64,000 nt of DNA, taken from positions 62,001-126,000 of the forward strand of contig CAVSQM010000004.1 in assembly GCA_963730115.1 (NCBI GenBank). Reading direction: 5' to 3'. This DNA comes from DASQFQ01 sp963730115 (GTDB lineage Bacteria > Actinomycetota > Thermoleophilia > Solirubrobacterales > Solirubrobacteraceae). The notes under the pieces were generated by a model. That model ran no database searches and was not told the DNA's origin. It saw only the letters and a program-made list of their open reading frames with translations. The translations under genes were made by a program, and so were the position numbers. The first letter of the stretch is position 1. Each line of letters begins with the position of its first letter. Below, one piece after another: positions 33,004-40,262 of this stretch.

Positions 33004-33884
33004 CCGCGGATCCTTACCTCACCGCCGGTTCTCCACAACCCCGCGCCGGCCTCGGACCGTCGCGAGGTCGATGGCACCAACACGGGGCAGCGTACGCGCG
33101 CCGCGCTGCGGTGGCCTCGCGCGCTTCTGCGTCGAACGACGCGAGGCGACGCTCACCGAGGTCCAAGCGCAGCATCGGCATTCGAGAACATCACAGACGA
33201 GCCAACCGCACTTGAGGCGCTCCAACACTCTGCTCCCGATAGGCCAGCGACTCGAGCGTCGCAGCGAGTCCTCACACAGACGCCAGCCGAGCGCCTGCGA
33301 CAACTCCAGCGGCCCAGACGACAGACACATCAGACCGGGCACGCATTTGCACAGAGGGCCTATGCTCCGACCTGTCCTCGCGCGGTGCGTGCGCGCGTGA
33401 AACTGAGCAAACGCAAGCCGTAGCAGCGCGACCTCGAGTCGGAATTGCGCCTGCGGAGCGCGCCAGTTCGCGCGGTCGCGTTAGTCAATACCACCCTGCT
33501 GTGGCTCGCCGTCGATCTTAGTCATCGCTGTGGCTCGGCTGCCACGAGCTTCCGTCCCGCCGTCCCGAGCGTGATCCGACCTGGCACCGGCCGGGAGACC
33601 GTGAGTGACCTGAGGTCGCCAGCGCGCGCCCAGATCGCGGCAGATTCGTGCTCCTCAACCGGCGTGTACGGGGCTGAGAAGCCCCAGAGCAGTCCGTCCG
33701 CATACCGGCCACCCACGCGCGGCGGGCACGCGAGGCCAGGTCGCAGGTCTGCGTCGGCTTGGCGTACAAGCCCCCAGAACCGCCTGTGAGCTGCCCTGGT
33801 ACTCCGCGCAGTGGCATCTGACCACTCGCAAGCGTCGCCCTCCGTGGCGGCGCAAGCGGCTGATCTCGATGCCGTGGACTACAA
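33004..33884. other. Long intergenic region, nothing recognised
   Basis: About 880 bases. Open frames exist on both strands but have no ribosome binding sites, family motifs or sensible composition. It may be decayed coding DNA. Confidence 0.4.
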
Positions 33885-34442
33885 CTAGCCGATCATCGTC
33901 GCCTTCACCTTGCAGGCGTCCCCGTCCATGCTGGTGTAGTCAGGGCTCGACTGGTACTCGTCGATCTGGCTCTGGGTGGCCGGGATCGAGAACTTCACCG
34001 TCTTGTTCGACGGACCGCCCTTGACGTGGACGATCTTGGTGGCGGTGATGGTCGGGCTCGACACCTGGTCGAAGCGGATCTTGACCCGCATGTCGGTGCC
34101 CTCCTGGCCCTCGTTGTGCATCTTGGCGGCACCGACGAAGCGGTAGTCGCCGGACATGATGTCGCTCGGCATCATCATGTCGCAGCTCGACGTGTAGGTG
34201 ACGTCGGCCGGCCGGTTCTTCTCGAGCATCTCGTTGATGTCCTCGAGCTTCTCCTGGGCGGAGGTGTCGGTGGTGTCGGTGCCAGTGTTGCCCCTGTCCC
34301 GAGCGATCTTGCCCGGGGGCTTGCTGTCGGCCTTGGCGGTCTCGGAGCGCACCGCGCTCTTGTCGCCTGCATTGAGGACGGCGCCGAGGACGATCAGGAC
34401 GCCGAGAGAGATGGCGCCCCACTTCAGGATGCTGCGGAACAC
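33885..34442 (-). CDS. Membrane-anchored hypothetical protein
   Basis: A 185-residue protein starting at GTG 34442. One N-terminal helix (WGAISLGVLIVLGAVL) is followed by a Lys/Thr/Asp linker and an extracellular beta-rich domain with two cysteines (TSSCDMMMP, GDACKVKA), including HNEGQEGTDMRVKIRFDQV. It resembles small exported domains that sense or bind ligands, but I do not recognise the family. The structured repeat copy 2 lies 42-132 bases upstream in its probable 5' leader. Confidence 0.65.
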   Translation of the reverse strand: MFRSILKWGAISLGVLIVLGAVLNAGDKSAVRSETAKADSKPPGKIARDRGNTGTDTTDTSAQEKLEDINEMLEKNRPADVTYTSSCDMMMPSDIMSGDYRFVGAAKMHNEGQEGTDMRVKIRFDQVSSPTITATKIVHVKGGPSNKTVKFSIPATQSQIDEYQSSPDYTSMDGDACKVKATMIG

Positions 34443-34483
34443 GATAGTTGTCCTGGTCTTGGTTGGTTGGTACTGCGGAAGGT

Positions 34484-34574
34484 CGAGCCCTCTCAGGGAC
34501 GCCCGGCTCAGGCGAACCGGCCTCATCCCCCGACGAGGTGCCCATGCAGCCCGGCCGGCGCCAGCCGGTAGGCA
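34484..34574 (-). ncRNA. Structured repeat element, copy 2 (candidate RNA)
   Basis: On the minus strand: CCTCGTC-GGGG-GATGAGG (7 bp with one G-T), CCGGTTC-GCCT-GAGCCGG (7 bp with one G-T) and CCCT-GAG-AGGG. It matches copy 1 at 19055 with one compensatory pair change. In this orientation it would be the 5' leader of the gene starting at 34442. Confidence 0.5.
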
Positions 34575-34599
34575 ACGCCCCTGGGAGGGCTCGGTACTG

Positions 34600-34998
34600 C
34601 TAGTCGACCTGGCGTTCGGCGTAGGCCGCGTGGCAGCCGTCTCGGGCCGCCTGCTGCATCTCGGGGACCATCGTCCGCACCTGGACGGCGGTGGGCTTCT
34701 TCTCGCTACGGCCCCAGGCCTTCTGCACGGCACACACCGTCTTGGCGTCCTCGAAAGCCCTGCCCTCGAGGCTGTCCGGGTTGGAACGCTCACGCTCGTA
34801 GGCCGCCCGCTGATCCTGCTCGCCAACGCGAGCCCGGCCTTCGACGTCGCGCACGGCATCGGCCTTCTCGGGAGACAGCCCCGACGCCCTGGCGGTGCCA
34901 GTCATGCCGGCGAGCGTGGCCTCGGCGAGTGCCAGGGTCGCGGTCGTGAGGCGACGCATCAGATGATTCTCAGGGGTGCAGCCGGTCTTGCTCTTCAT
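34600..34998 (-). CDS. Small secreted hypothetical protein
   Basis: A 132-residue protein with an N-terminal signal-like region (MRRLTTATLALAEATLAG...ARA). AAGGAG precedes the ATG at 34998; an internal Met at 34959 would give a more typical signal peptide but has no such site. The mature part is charged and helical with two cysteines (KTVCAVQKAW, RDGCHAAYAERQ). It lies divergent from a TetR gene, across a paired operator. Confidence 0.6.
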   Translation of the reverse strand: MKSKTGCTPENHLMRRLTTATLALAEATLAGMTGTARASGLSPEKADAVRDVEGRARVGEQDQRAAYERERSNPDSLEGRAFEDAKTVCAVQKAWGRSEKKPTAVQVRTMVPEMQQAARDGCHAAYAERQVD

Positions 34999-35023
34999 GG
35001 TCTCCTTGCTCTCCGTGCCGTCG

Positions 35024-35066
35024 TTGTTGGCGGTATGCTAACAAGCTCTTGACGGATCGCCAACAA
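35024..35066. promoter_or_regulatory. Operator half-sites between secreted protein and TetR genes
   Basis: TTGTTGGCG (35024-35032) and CGCCAACAA (35058-35066) form a perfect 9-bp inverted repeat with a 25-base spacer. The right arm lies between the -35 and -10 boxes of the TetR promoter, so the regulator probably represses itself. Confidence 0.6.
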
Positions 35067-35076
35067 GAATTAGACT
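35049..35076 (+). promoter_or_regulatory. Leaderless promoter of the TetR gene
   Basis: TTGACG, 16 bases, TAGACT. The ATG at 35083 begins six bases after the -10 box and has no Shine-Dalgarno site. Confidence 0.65.
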
Positions 35077-35082
35077 CCACTT

Positions 35083-35703
35083 ATGAGTTCGCCGAAGTAC
35101 AGCCGCCTCGATCCCGCCCAGCGGCGCGAACAGATCCTCGACGCGGCCAATGCACTGTTCGCCGAGCGGCCCTACGACGAGGTCTCGATCGAGGACATCG
35201 CGAGCGCCGCCGGCGTCACCCGCGGGCTCGTGCACCACTACTTCGGCGGGCGCAAGGAGGTCTACATCGGGCTGCTCGAGCGCCTCGGCGCCCAGCGCGA
35301 GGACGACCTGCGCCCGCCCGTCGGGCGCAGCGCCCGCGCGCGCGTGGCGGATTCCGTGTCGCGCTGGCTCGACTGGACCAAGGCGAACCACACGGTCTGG
35401 CTCGCCACGATGGCGCACGGCGAAGACATTGCCGATCCCGAGGTCAGGCAAGTGGTCGCCGATCTCGTGGGCCGCGCCGTCGCGCTCATCACGATGTTTC
35501 ACGCGGACATCGCCGAGGACTCCTCGCGTCTGCGCTACGCGCTCGAGTGCTGGACCGCCCTCAACCGCGCCGCGACACGACGATGGCTACGCGGCGAGGC
35601 CACCCGCGAGGCCACGCACGAACTGCTCGCCGCGACGCTCGAGCACATCCTGCGCACCTTCGGCGCTCCAGAGGTGCCACGTCGGCACGCATCTCCTCCC
35701 TGA
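35083..35703 (+). CDS. TetR-family regulator
   Basis: A 206-residue repressor. Helix-turn-helix: RREQILDAANALFAERPYDE then IEDIASAAGVTRGLVHHYFG. The ligand domain contains LDWTKANHTVWLATMAHGED, a pattern common in actinobacterial TetR proteins of unknown inducer. It is divergent from the small secreted protein and shares the paired operator at 35024-35066. Translation is likely leaderless. Confidence 0.88.
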   Translation: MSSPKYSRLDPAQRREQILDAANALFAERPYDEVSIEDIASAAGVTRGLVHHYFGGRKEVYIGLLERLGAQREDDLRPPVGRSARARVADSVSRWLDWTKANHTVWLATMAHGEDIADPEVRQVVADLVGRAVALITMFHADIAEDSSRLRYALECWTALNRAATRRWLRGEATREATHELLAATLEHILRTFGAPEVPRRHASPP

Positions 35704-36214
35704 GTTCAGAATCGAGTTGGGCATTCCCAAGACGGATCTCGCCACGATCGCGCAAATGAGCCGCCCCGCGCTGGCGCAGATGCTCGATCCCACGACCCCA
35801 CCGGAGTAGTCCAACGCCCTGCTGGGTGCGCCGGGACACTTGCCGCAGTCGGCGGCAGTCAGTCAGTCAGTCACGAGCAGGCGTCTCGTCGCGATACCCG
35901 TTTCGAGTCGGCGATTGGGCTCAGGTCGCGGCGCTCCCAGCGCACCGGCGGTGTGCGCTTGGTCGGCAGCGGCACGCTTGTCGAATGGCGACGGTTGAGG
36001 TAGGTGTACATCCAGCCGAATGCCAGGGGAATGAACGTCCGGGGTTGAGCGTCTGAGTGCTCCTATCGCGTGAAGGGAGCACTCCGCGCGTGGTGCTCGA
36101 TTCGCGTGAACGAAAGCATCAAAGCGCCAGTGCCTCCGCGCCCGCCGGCTGCCGTCACAACAATCGGGCCAGAACCGACACGCCCTGGATGACCGCCGCC
36201 CGGCGGTCCGAGCA
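35704..36214. other. Intergenic region at the boundary of the two halves
   Basis: About 510 bases. It includes a short CAGT tetranucleotide repeat (35856-35873), a coding-like tail (IELGIPKTDLATIAQMSRP, ending 35809) that I cannot place, and a perfect 9-bp hairpin (GAGTGCTCC / GGAGCACTC, 36055-36084). No intact gene. It marks the change from sparse to dense coding. Confidence 0.4.
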
Positions 36215-37396
36215 CTACGGCCGGATCACGCCCGCGAGCCGCCGGACCGCCTCGTCGTACTCGTCCGCCCCGAGGTGGCTGAACGACAAACGCAGCTCGT
36301 TGCCGCCGCCCTCGTGGGCGTAGAACGGCGGGCCGGGGACGTAGGTGACGCCCGCGTCGACGGCGGCCGGGCGCAGGGCGACGGAGTCGGTGCCCTCCGG
36401 CAGCGTGAGCCAGCTGAAGAAGCCGCCGGTCGGCTCGCTCCAGGAGCAGATGCCGCCGAGCTCGCGCTCGAGTGCCGCCGACAGCGCCTGCCAGTGCGAC
36501 GCGTAGAGCGCCCGCGCGCGCGGGATCGTGCGCTCGAAGTGGCCGGCGCGGCCGTACTCCTCGACCATCCGCTGCCCGAGCCCGCCCGCGCACTGGTCGG
36601 TCAGCTGCTTCGCGGCGGCGAGCTGGGCGACGACCTCGGACGGCCCGGCCGCCCAGCCGAGGCGGACGCCGGGGCAGAAGATCTTCGAGAACGTCCCGGC
36701 CTGGAGGACGATGTCCGGCCCCATCGACCACAGCGAGGGCAGCGTCTTCGCGGCGTCGAAGGCCATCTCGCGGTAGGCGACGTCCTCGACGATCAGCACG
36801 CCGTGGCGGCGGCAGAGGTCGATCAGCGCCTCGCGGCGCTCGAGCGCCAGCGTCCACCCCGACGGGTTCTGGTACTCGGGGATGACGTAGAGCAGCTTCG
36901 GCCGCGCGCCTGACTCGAGCCGCTCGGCGAGCGCCTCCAGCATCAGCCCGTCGTCGTCCATCGCGATGCCCTCGACCTCGACCTCCGCGGCGGCGAACGC
37001 CATCAGCGCGCCGAGGTAGGTCGGCGCCTCGACCGCGACGGAGTCGCCGGGCTCGAGCAGCGCCTGGCAGATGAGCGCGATGCACTCCATGCCGCCGCTG
37101 GTGACGGTCAGCTCATCGCGCTCCGGCCGCCGGCCCTGGAGGCGCTCCTGGCGCTCGATCAGGTACTCGCGGACGCTCGGGATGCCCTCGCTCGGCGCGT
37201 ACTGGAGCGCGATGCCCGGCTCGTCGCGCAGCAGCCGCGCGACGATCTCGTCGAGGTCGGCGGTCGGGAACGTCTCCGGGTTGGGGAAGCCGCCGGACAT
37301 CGACAGCGCGCCCGGCGGCGGGCCGGCGAGGATGGTGGCCAGCTCGGCGGCGCCGCGGTCGCGCGCGCGGCGTGCGAACTCAAACGTCGAAGCCAA
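36215..37396 (-). CDS. PLP-dependent aminotransferase (fold type I)
   Basis: A 393-residue enzyme of the class I/II family close to 2-aminoadipate (LysN-like) and MocR-type transaminases. Motifs: LQYAPSEGIPSVREYL, VTSGGMECIALICQALLEPG (phosphate site), YVIPEYQNPSGWTL, and the Schiff-base Lys in AGTFSKIFCPGVRLGW near residue 240; the final Arg is in ELRLSFSH. It overlaps the RraA-like gene by 17 bases, so they are cotranscribed and coupled. The amino donor cannot be told. Confidence 0.87.
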   Translation of the reverse strand: MASTFEFARRARDRGAAELATILAGPPPGALSMSGGFPNPETFPTADLDEIVARLLRDEPGIALQYAPSEGIPSVREYLIERQERLQGRRPERDELTVTSGGMECIALICQALLEPGDSVAVEAPTYLGALMAFAAAEVEVEGIAMDDDGLMLEALAERLESGARPKLLYVIPEYQNPSGWTLALERREALIDLCRRHGVLIVEDVAYREMAFDAAKTLPSLWSMGPDIVLQAGTFSKIFCPGVRLGWAAGPSEVVAQLAAAKQLTDQCAGGLGQRMVEEYGRAGHFERTIPRARALYASHWQALSAALERELGGICSWSEPTGGFFSWLTLPEGTDSVALRPAAVDAGVTYVPGPPFYAHEGGGNELRLSFSHLGADEYDEAVRRLAGVIRP

Positions 37397-38027
37397 GGCT
37401 GCTCTCCTCCCCGCGGTCGAGGCGCTCGGTGTGCTGGGCCCAGTTGGTGAGCTCGTGCAGCGAGCGCTGGCCCGAGCGCGTGTGCTGGAGGATCGCGCCC
37501 TCGGCGCGGGCGATCGCCTCGCCGGTCTCGAGCGCGGCCTCGATCCGCTCGGCCGGCGCGATCACGAGCCCGTCGTCGTCGCCGAACACGATGTCGCCGG
37601 GCCGGACGCCCATGCCGGCGAAGCGGACCGGCACGTTGAGCCGCGCGCGCGAGACGGTGGTGCCCGAGCGCGGCAGCGTCCCGCGCGCGAAGGCGGGGAG
37701 GCCGAGCACGCGCAGCCCGGCGACGTCGCGGCAGAAGCCGTCGGTGACGATCGCCGCCAGCCCGCGCCGCTTCGCCTCGGTGGCGAACAGCTCGCCGAAC
37801 ACCGCGAGCGCGCCGCCGTCGGTGGCGACCACGAGGACGTCACCCGGCTGCGCCTCGGCGAGCGCGCTCATCACCGGCAGATGGTCGTCGTGGGCCTGGA
37901 CGGTGAAGGCGGGGCCGGCGAAGCGCACGTCGGGCACCATCGCCCGGATGGCCGGCTCGACGACGGGCAGCGTCTTGTCCGCGTCGCACAAGGCGGAGAC
38001 CTCGATGGCAAGCAACCGGTCGATCAT
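37380..38027 (-). CDS. RraA-like aldolase/decarboxylase
   Basis: A 215-residue protein of the RraA/HMG-aldolase fold. Key motifs: GPAFTVQAHDDHLPVMSALA, GDVLVVATDGG, AIVTDGFCRDVAGL (the D-G-x-x-R-D site that binds metal and acid) and VRPGDIVFGDDDGLVIAP. Family members cleave 4-hydroxy-4-methyl-2-oxoglutarate or decarboxylate oxaloacetate; others regulate RNase E. With an aminotransferase and a dehydratase next to it, the enzyme role is more likely. Its ATG overlaps the flavoprotein stop. Confidence 0.82.
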   Translation of the reverse strand: MIDRLLAIEVSALCDADKTLPVVEPAIRAMVPDVRFAGPAFTVQAHDDHLPVMSALAEAQPGDVLVVATDGGALAVFGELFATEAKRRGLAAIVTDGFCRDVAGLRVLGLPAFARGTLPRSGTTVSRARLNVPVRFAGMGVRPGDIVFGDDDGLVIAPAERIEAALETGEAIARAEGAILQHTRSGQRSLHELTNWAQHTERLDRGEESSLGFDV

Positions 38028-39253
38028 CCGCGCGCCAGCTCCTCGAGGCGCTGGTGCGCCAGGGCCACGGCCATCGCCCCGTCCCCCACCGCGCCGGCCA
38101 CGCGCTTCACGGAGCCCGACCGCACGTCGCCGGCCGCGAACACGCCGGGCACGCTCGTCTCGAGCGGCAGGGCGTCGCGCTCCAGTGGCCAGCCCTCCGG
38201 CCGCCCGCCGGTGACGATGAAGCGCTTCTCGTCGAGCGCCACCCCGGCCGCGTCGGCCCAGCCCGTGCGCGGCACGCCGCCGAGGCAGAGGAAGAGCGCG
38301 CGGGCCGGGAGCTCCTGGCCGCCCGCCGTGACGCTGCGGAGGTCGCCGGCGCAGTCGACCGCCTCGACCTCCGTGCGCAGCCGCACGTCGATCCGGTCGT
38401 GGGCCTCGATGCGATCGACGAGGTAGGCCGACATCGACTTCGACAGCGAGGTGCCGCGCACGAGCATCGTCACCTGCGCGCCCGCGTCGGCGAGGTTCAT
38501 GACCGCCTGGCCGGCCGAGTTGCCGGCGCCGACGACCACCACCGGGTCGCCGCCGCAGCGCGCCGCCTCGCTGCGACCGGCGCCGTAGTAGATGCCGCGG
38601 CCGAGGCCGGCGTCGATGCCGTCGAGCTCGAGGCGCCGCCAGTCCATGCCCGGCGACGCGATCACCACGGTGGCGTTGATCCGGTAGCCGCCGGCGATGT
38701 CGAGCTGGGTGCCCTCAGGCGTCACGCGGCTGCCGGTGACGCCGCGCAGCAGCACGAGCTCGGCACCGAAGCCCTCGGCCTGGCGGCCCGCGAGCCGCGC
38801 CAACCTCGCTCCCTCGATGCCGCCGGGGAAGCCGAAGAAGTTCTCGATCTTCGAGGTGTGAGACGCCTGGCCACCCGGTACGTCGCGCTCGACCAACAGC
38901 GTCGACAGCCCATCCGAGGCGGCGTAGACCGCGGCCGCCAGCCCGGCCGGCCCGGCCCCGACGATCGCGAGGTCGTAGTCCGTCTTCCTGGGCGGGTCGC
39001 TTTCGTGCCAGGCCTCTGCCACACGCTCGACGGTCGCGGCGCGCACCGTGGCGTCGGGCGCGAGCACGAGCGGCAGGTCGGCAGCGGCGAAACCACGTTC
39101 GGCGAGGAGTGCGTCCGCGTCGGCGCTGCCCGCCTCCAGCCACTCGTACTCCTGGTCCACGCGGGTGAGGTAATCCCGCAGGCGGTGGTCTTCGGGCTCC
39201 AGCCGCCGACCGACGACCGTGACGTCTTGGCGGACGGGGCTCATGGCGAGCAT
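38024..39253 (-). CDS. TrxR-like FAD/NAD(P) oxidoreductase without redox CXXC
   Basis: A 409-residue flavoprotein, paralogue of the gene at the start of the window. An N-terminal domain of about 100 residues (RLRDYLTRVDQEYEWLEAG, LPLVLAPDATVRAAT) precedes the FAD site AIVGAGPAGLAAAVYAAS, GGQASHTSKIENFFGFPGG, NAD(P) site VVGAGNSAGQAVMN and GVFAAGDVRSGSVKRVAG. The CxxC site is replaced by IYYGAGRSEA. It heads an operon with RraA-like and aminotransferase genes. Starts at 39253 or 39244 are possible; only 16-25 bases separate it from the divergent dehydratase. Confidence 0.87.
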   Translation of the reverse strand: MLAMSPVRQDVTVVGRRLEPEDHRLRDYLTRVDQEYEWLEAGSADADALLAERGFAAADLPLVLAPDATVRAATVERVAEAWHESDPPRKTDYDLAIVGAGPAGLAAAVYAASDGLSTLLVERDVPGGQASHTSKIENFFGFPGGIEGARLARLAGRQAEGFGAELVLLRGVTGSRVTPEGTQLDIAGGYRINATVVIASPGMDWRRLELDGIDAGLGRGIYYGAGRSEAARCGGDPVVVVGAGNSAGQAVMNLADAGAQVTMLVRGTSLSKSMSAYLVDRIEAHDRIDVRLRTEVEAVDCAGDLRSVTAGGQELPARALFLCLGGVPRTGWADAAGVALDEKRFIVTGGRPEGWPLERDALPLETSVPGVFAAGDVRSGSVKRVAGAVGDGAMAVALAHQRLEELARG

Positions 39254-39269
39254 GAAACCATGCGCCGCC

Positions 39270-40262
39270 ATGGCGACCCCTCGCGAGCTTCCGCTCGACG
39301 ACGTGCGCGCAGCGGCGCGGCGGCTCGAAGGAGTCGCCCACCGCACCCCGGTGATGACCTCGCGGACGCTCGACGAGGCGGTCGGCGGCAGCGTGTTCCT
39401 GAAGTGCGAGAGCTTCCAGCGCGGCGGCGCGTTCAAGTTCCGCGGCGCCTTCAACTTCCTCTCGACGCTGAGCGAGGCGGAGCGGGAGCGCGGCGTGTGC
39501 GCGATCAGCTCCGGCAACCACGCCCAGGCGGTCGCGCTGTCGGCGCGCGAGCTCGGCGTCCGCGCGGCGATCCTGATGCCCGAGGACGCGCCCGCCGCGA
39601 AGCTCGCCGCCGTCGAGGACTACGGCGCCGAGATCGAGACCTACGACCGCTACTCGATGCCGCAGGTGCAGGCGGGCCGGGAGTTCGCCGAGCGGCGGCA
39701 GATGACGTTCGTGCCCGCCTACGACGACCCGCGGATCGCCGCCGGCGCGGGCACGGCTGCGCTCGAGCTGCTCGCGGACGCGGGCGAGCTCGACCTGCTC
39801 GTCGCGCCGATCGGCGGCGGCGGGCTGATGGCCGGCTGCGCCAGCGTGGTCAAGGCGCTGCACCCCGCGGCGCGCGTGATCGGAGTGGAGGCGGCCGCGT
39901 CGGGCGTCACCGCGCAGTCGCTCGAGGCCGGCGAGCGGATCCAGATCCCCGTCACGCGCCACCTCGCCGACGGCCAGATGCTGACGCAGCCCGGCGAGTG
40001 GACGTTCGCCGTGATGCAGGAGCTGGTCGACGAGATCGCGCTCGTGTCCGACGACGAGATCCTGCTCGCGATGGCGTTCCTGTTCGACCGCCTCAAGCTC
40101 GTGACCGAGCCGAGCGGCGCGATCGCCACCGCCGCGCTCCTCGCCCGCCACGTGAGCCTCGATGGCGCGCGGACCGGCGTGCTGATCAGCGGCGGCAACG
40201 TCGGGCTCGCGCGCTTCGTCGACCTCATGCGGCAGCCGGTAGCGCCTCCGGCTCGGCCGTAG
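39270..40262 (+). CDS. PLP-dependent hydroxyamino-acid dehydratase (serine racemase/threonine dehydratase family)
   Basis: A 330-residue fold-type II enzyme. It has LKCESFQRGGAFKFRGAFN with the PLP Lys near residue 57, SSGNHAQAVALSARELG, the phosphate loop APIGGGGLMAGC and VGVEAAASGV. The GAFKFRGA form is typical of serine racemase and threo-3-hydroxyaspartate ammonia-lyase rather than the biosynthetic threonine dehydratase (TGSFKIRGA), and there is no ACT regulatory domain. It converts a hydroxyamino acid to a keto acid plus ammonia. Its 3' end overlaps the GH65 gene by 38 bases. Confidence 0.83.
   Translation: MATPRELPLDDVRAAARRLEGVAHRTPVMTSRTLDEAVGGSVFLKCESFQRGGAFKFRGAFNFLSTLSEAERERGVCAISSGNHAQAVALSARELGVRAAILMPEDAPAAKLAAVEDYGAEIETYDRYSMPQVQAGREFAERRQMTFVPAYDDPRIAAGAGTAALELLADAGELDLLVAPIGGGGLMAGCASVVKALHPAARVIGVEAAASGVTAQSLEAGERIQIPVTRHLADGQMLTQPGEWTFAVMQELVDEIALVSDDEILLAMAFLFDRLKLVTEPSGAIATAALLARHVSLDGARTGVLISGGNVGLARFVDLMRQPVAPPARP

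Noticed and set aside
32305..33423. Plus-strand frame running through the whole subtilase remnant
   Set aside because: Only its first 70 codons after 32341 are protein-like; the rest is antisense of the subtilase.
33004..33884. Several open frames of 60-180 codons
   Set aside because: No ribosome binding sites, no recognisable residues patterns, and frames on both strands; treated as non-coding.
35856..35873. CAGT tetranucleotide repeat as phase-variation switch
   Set aside because: It is not inside or directly before a gene.
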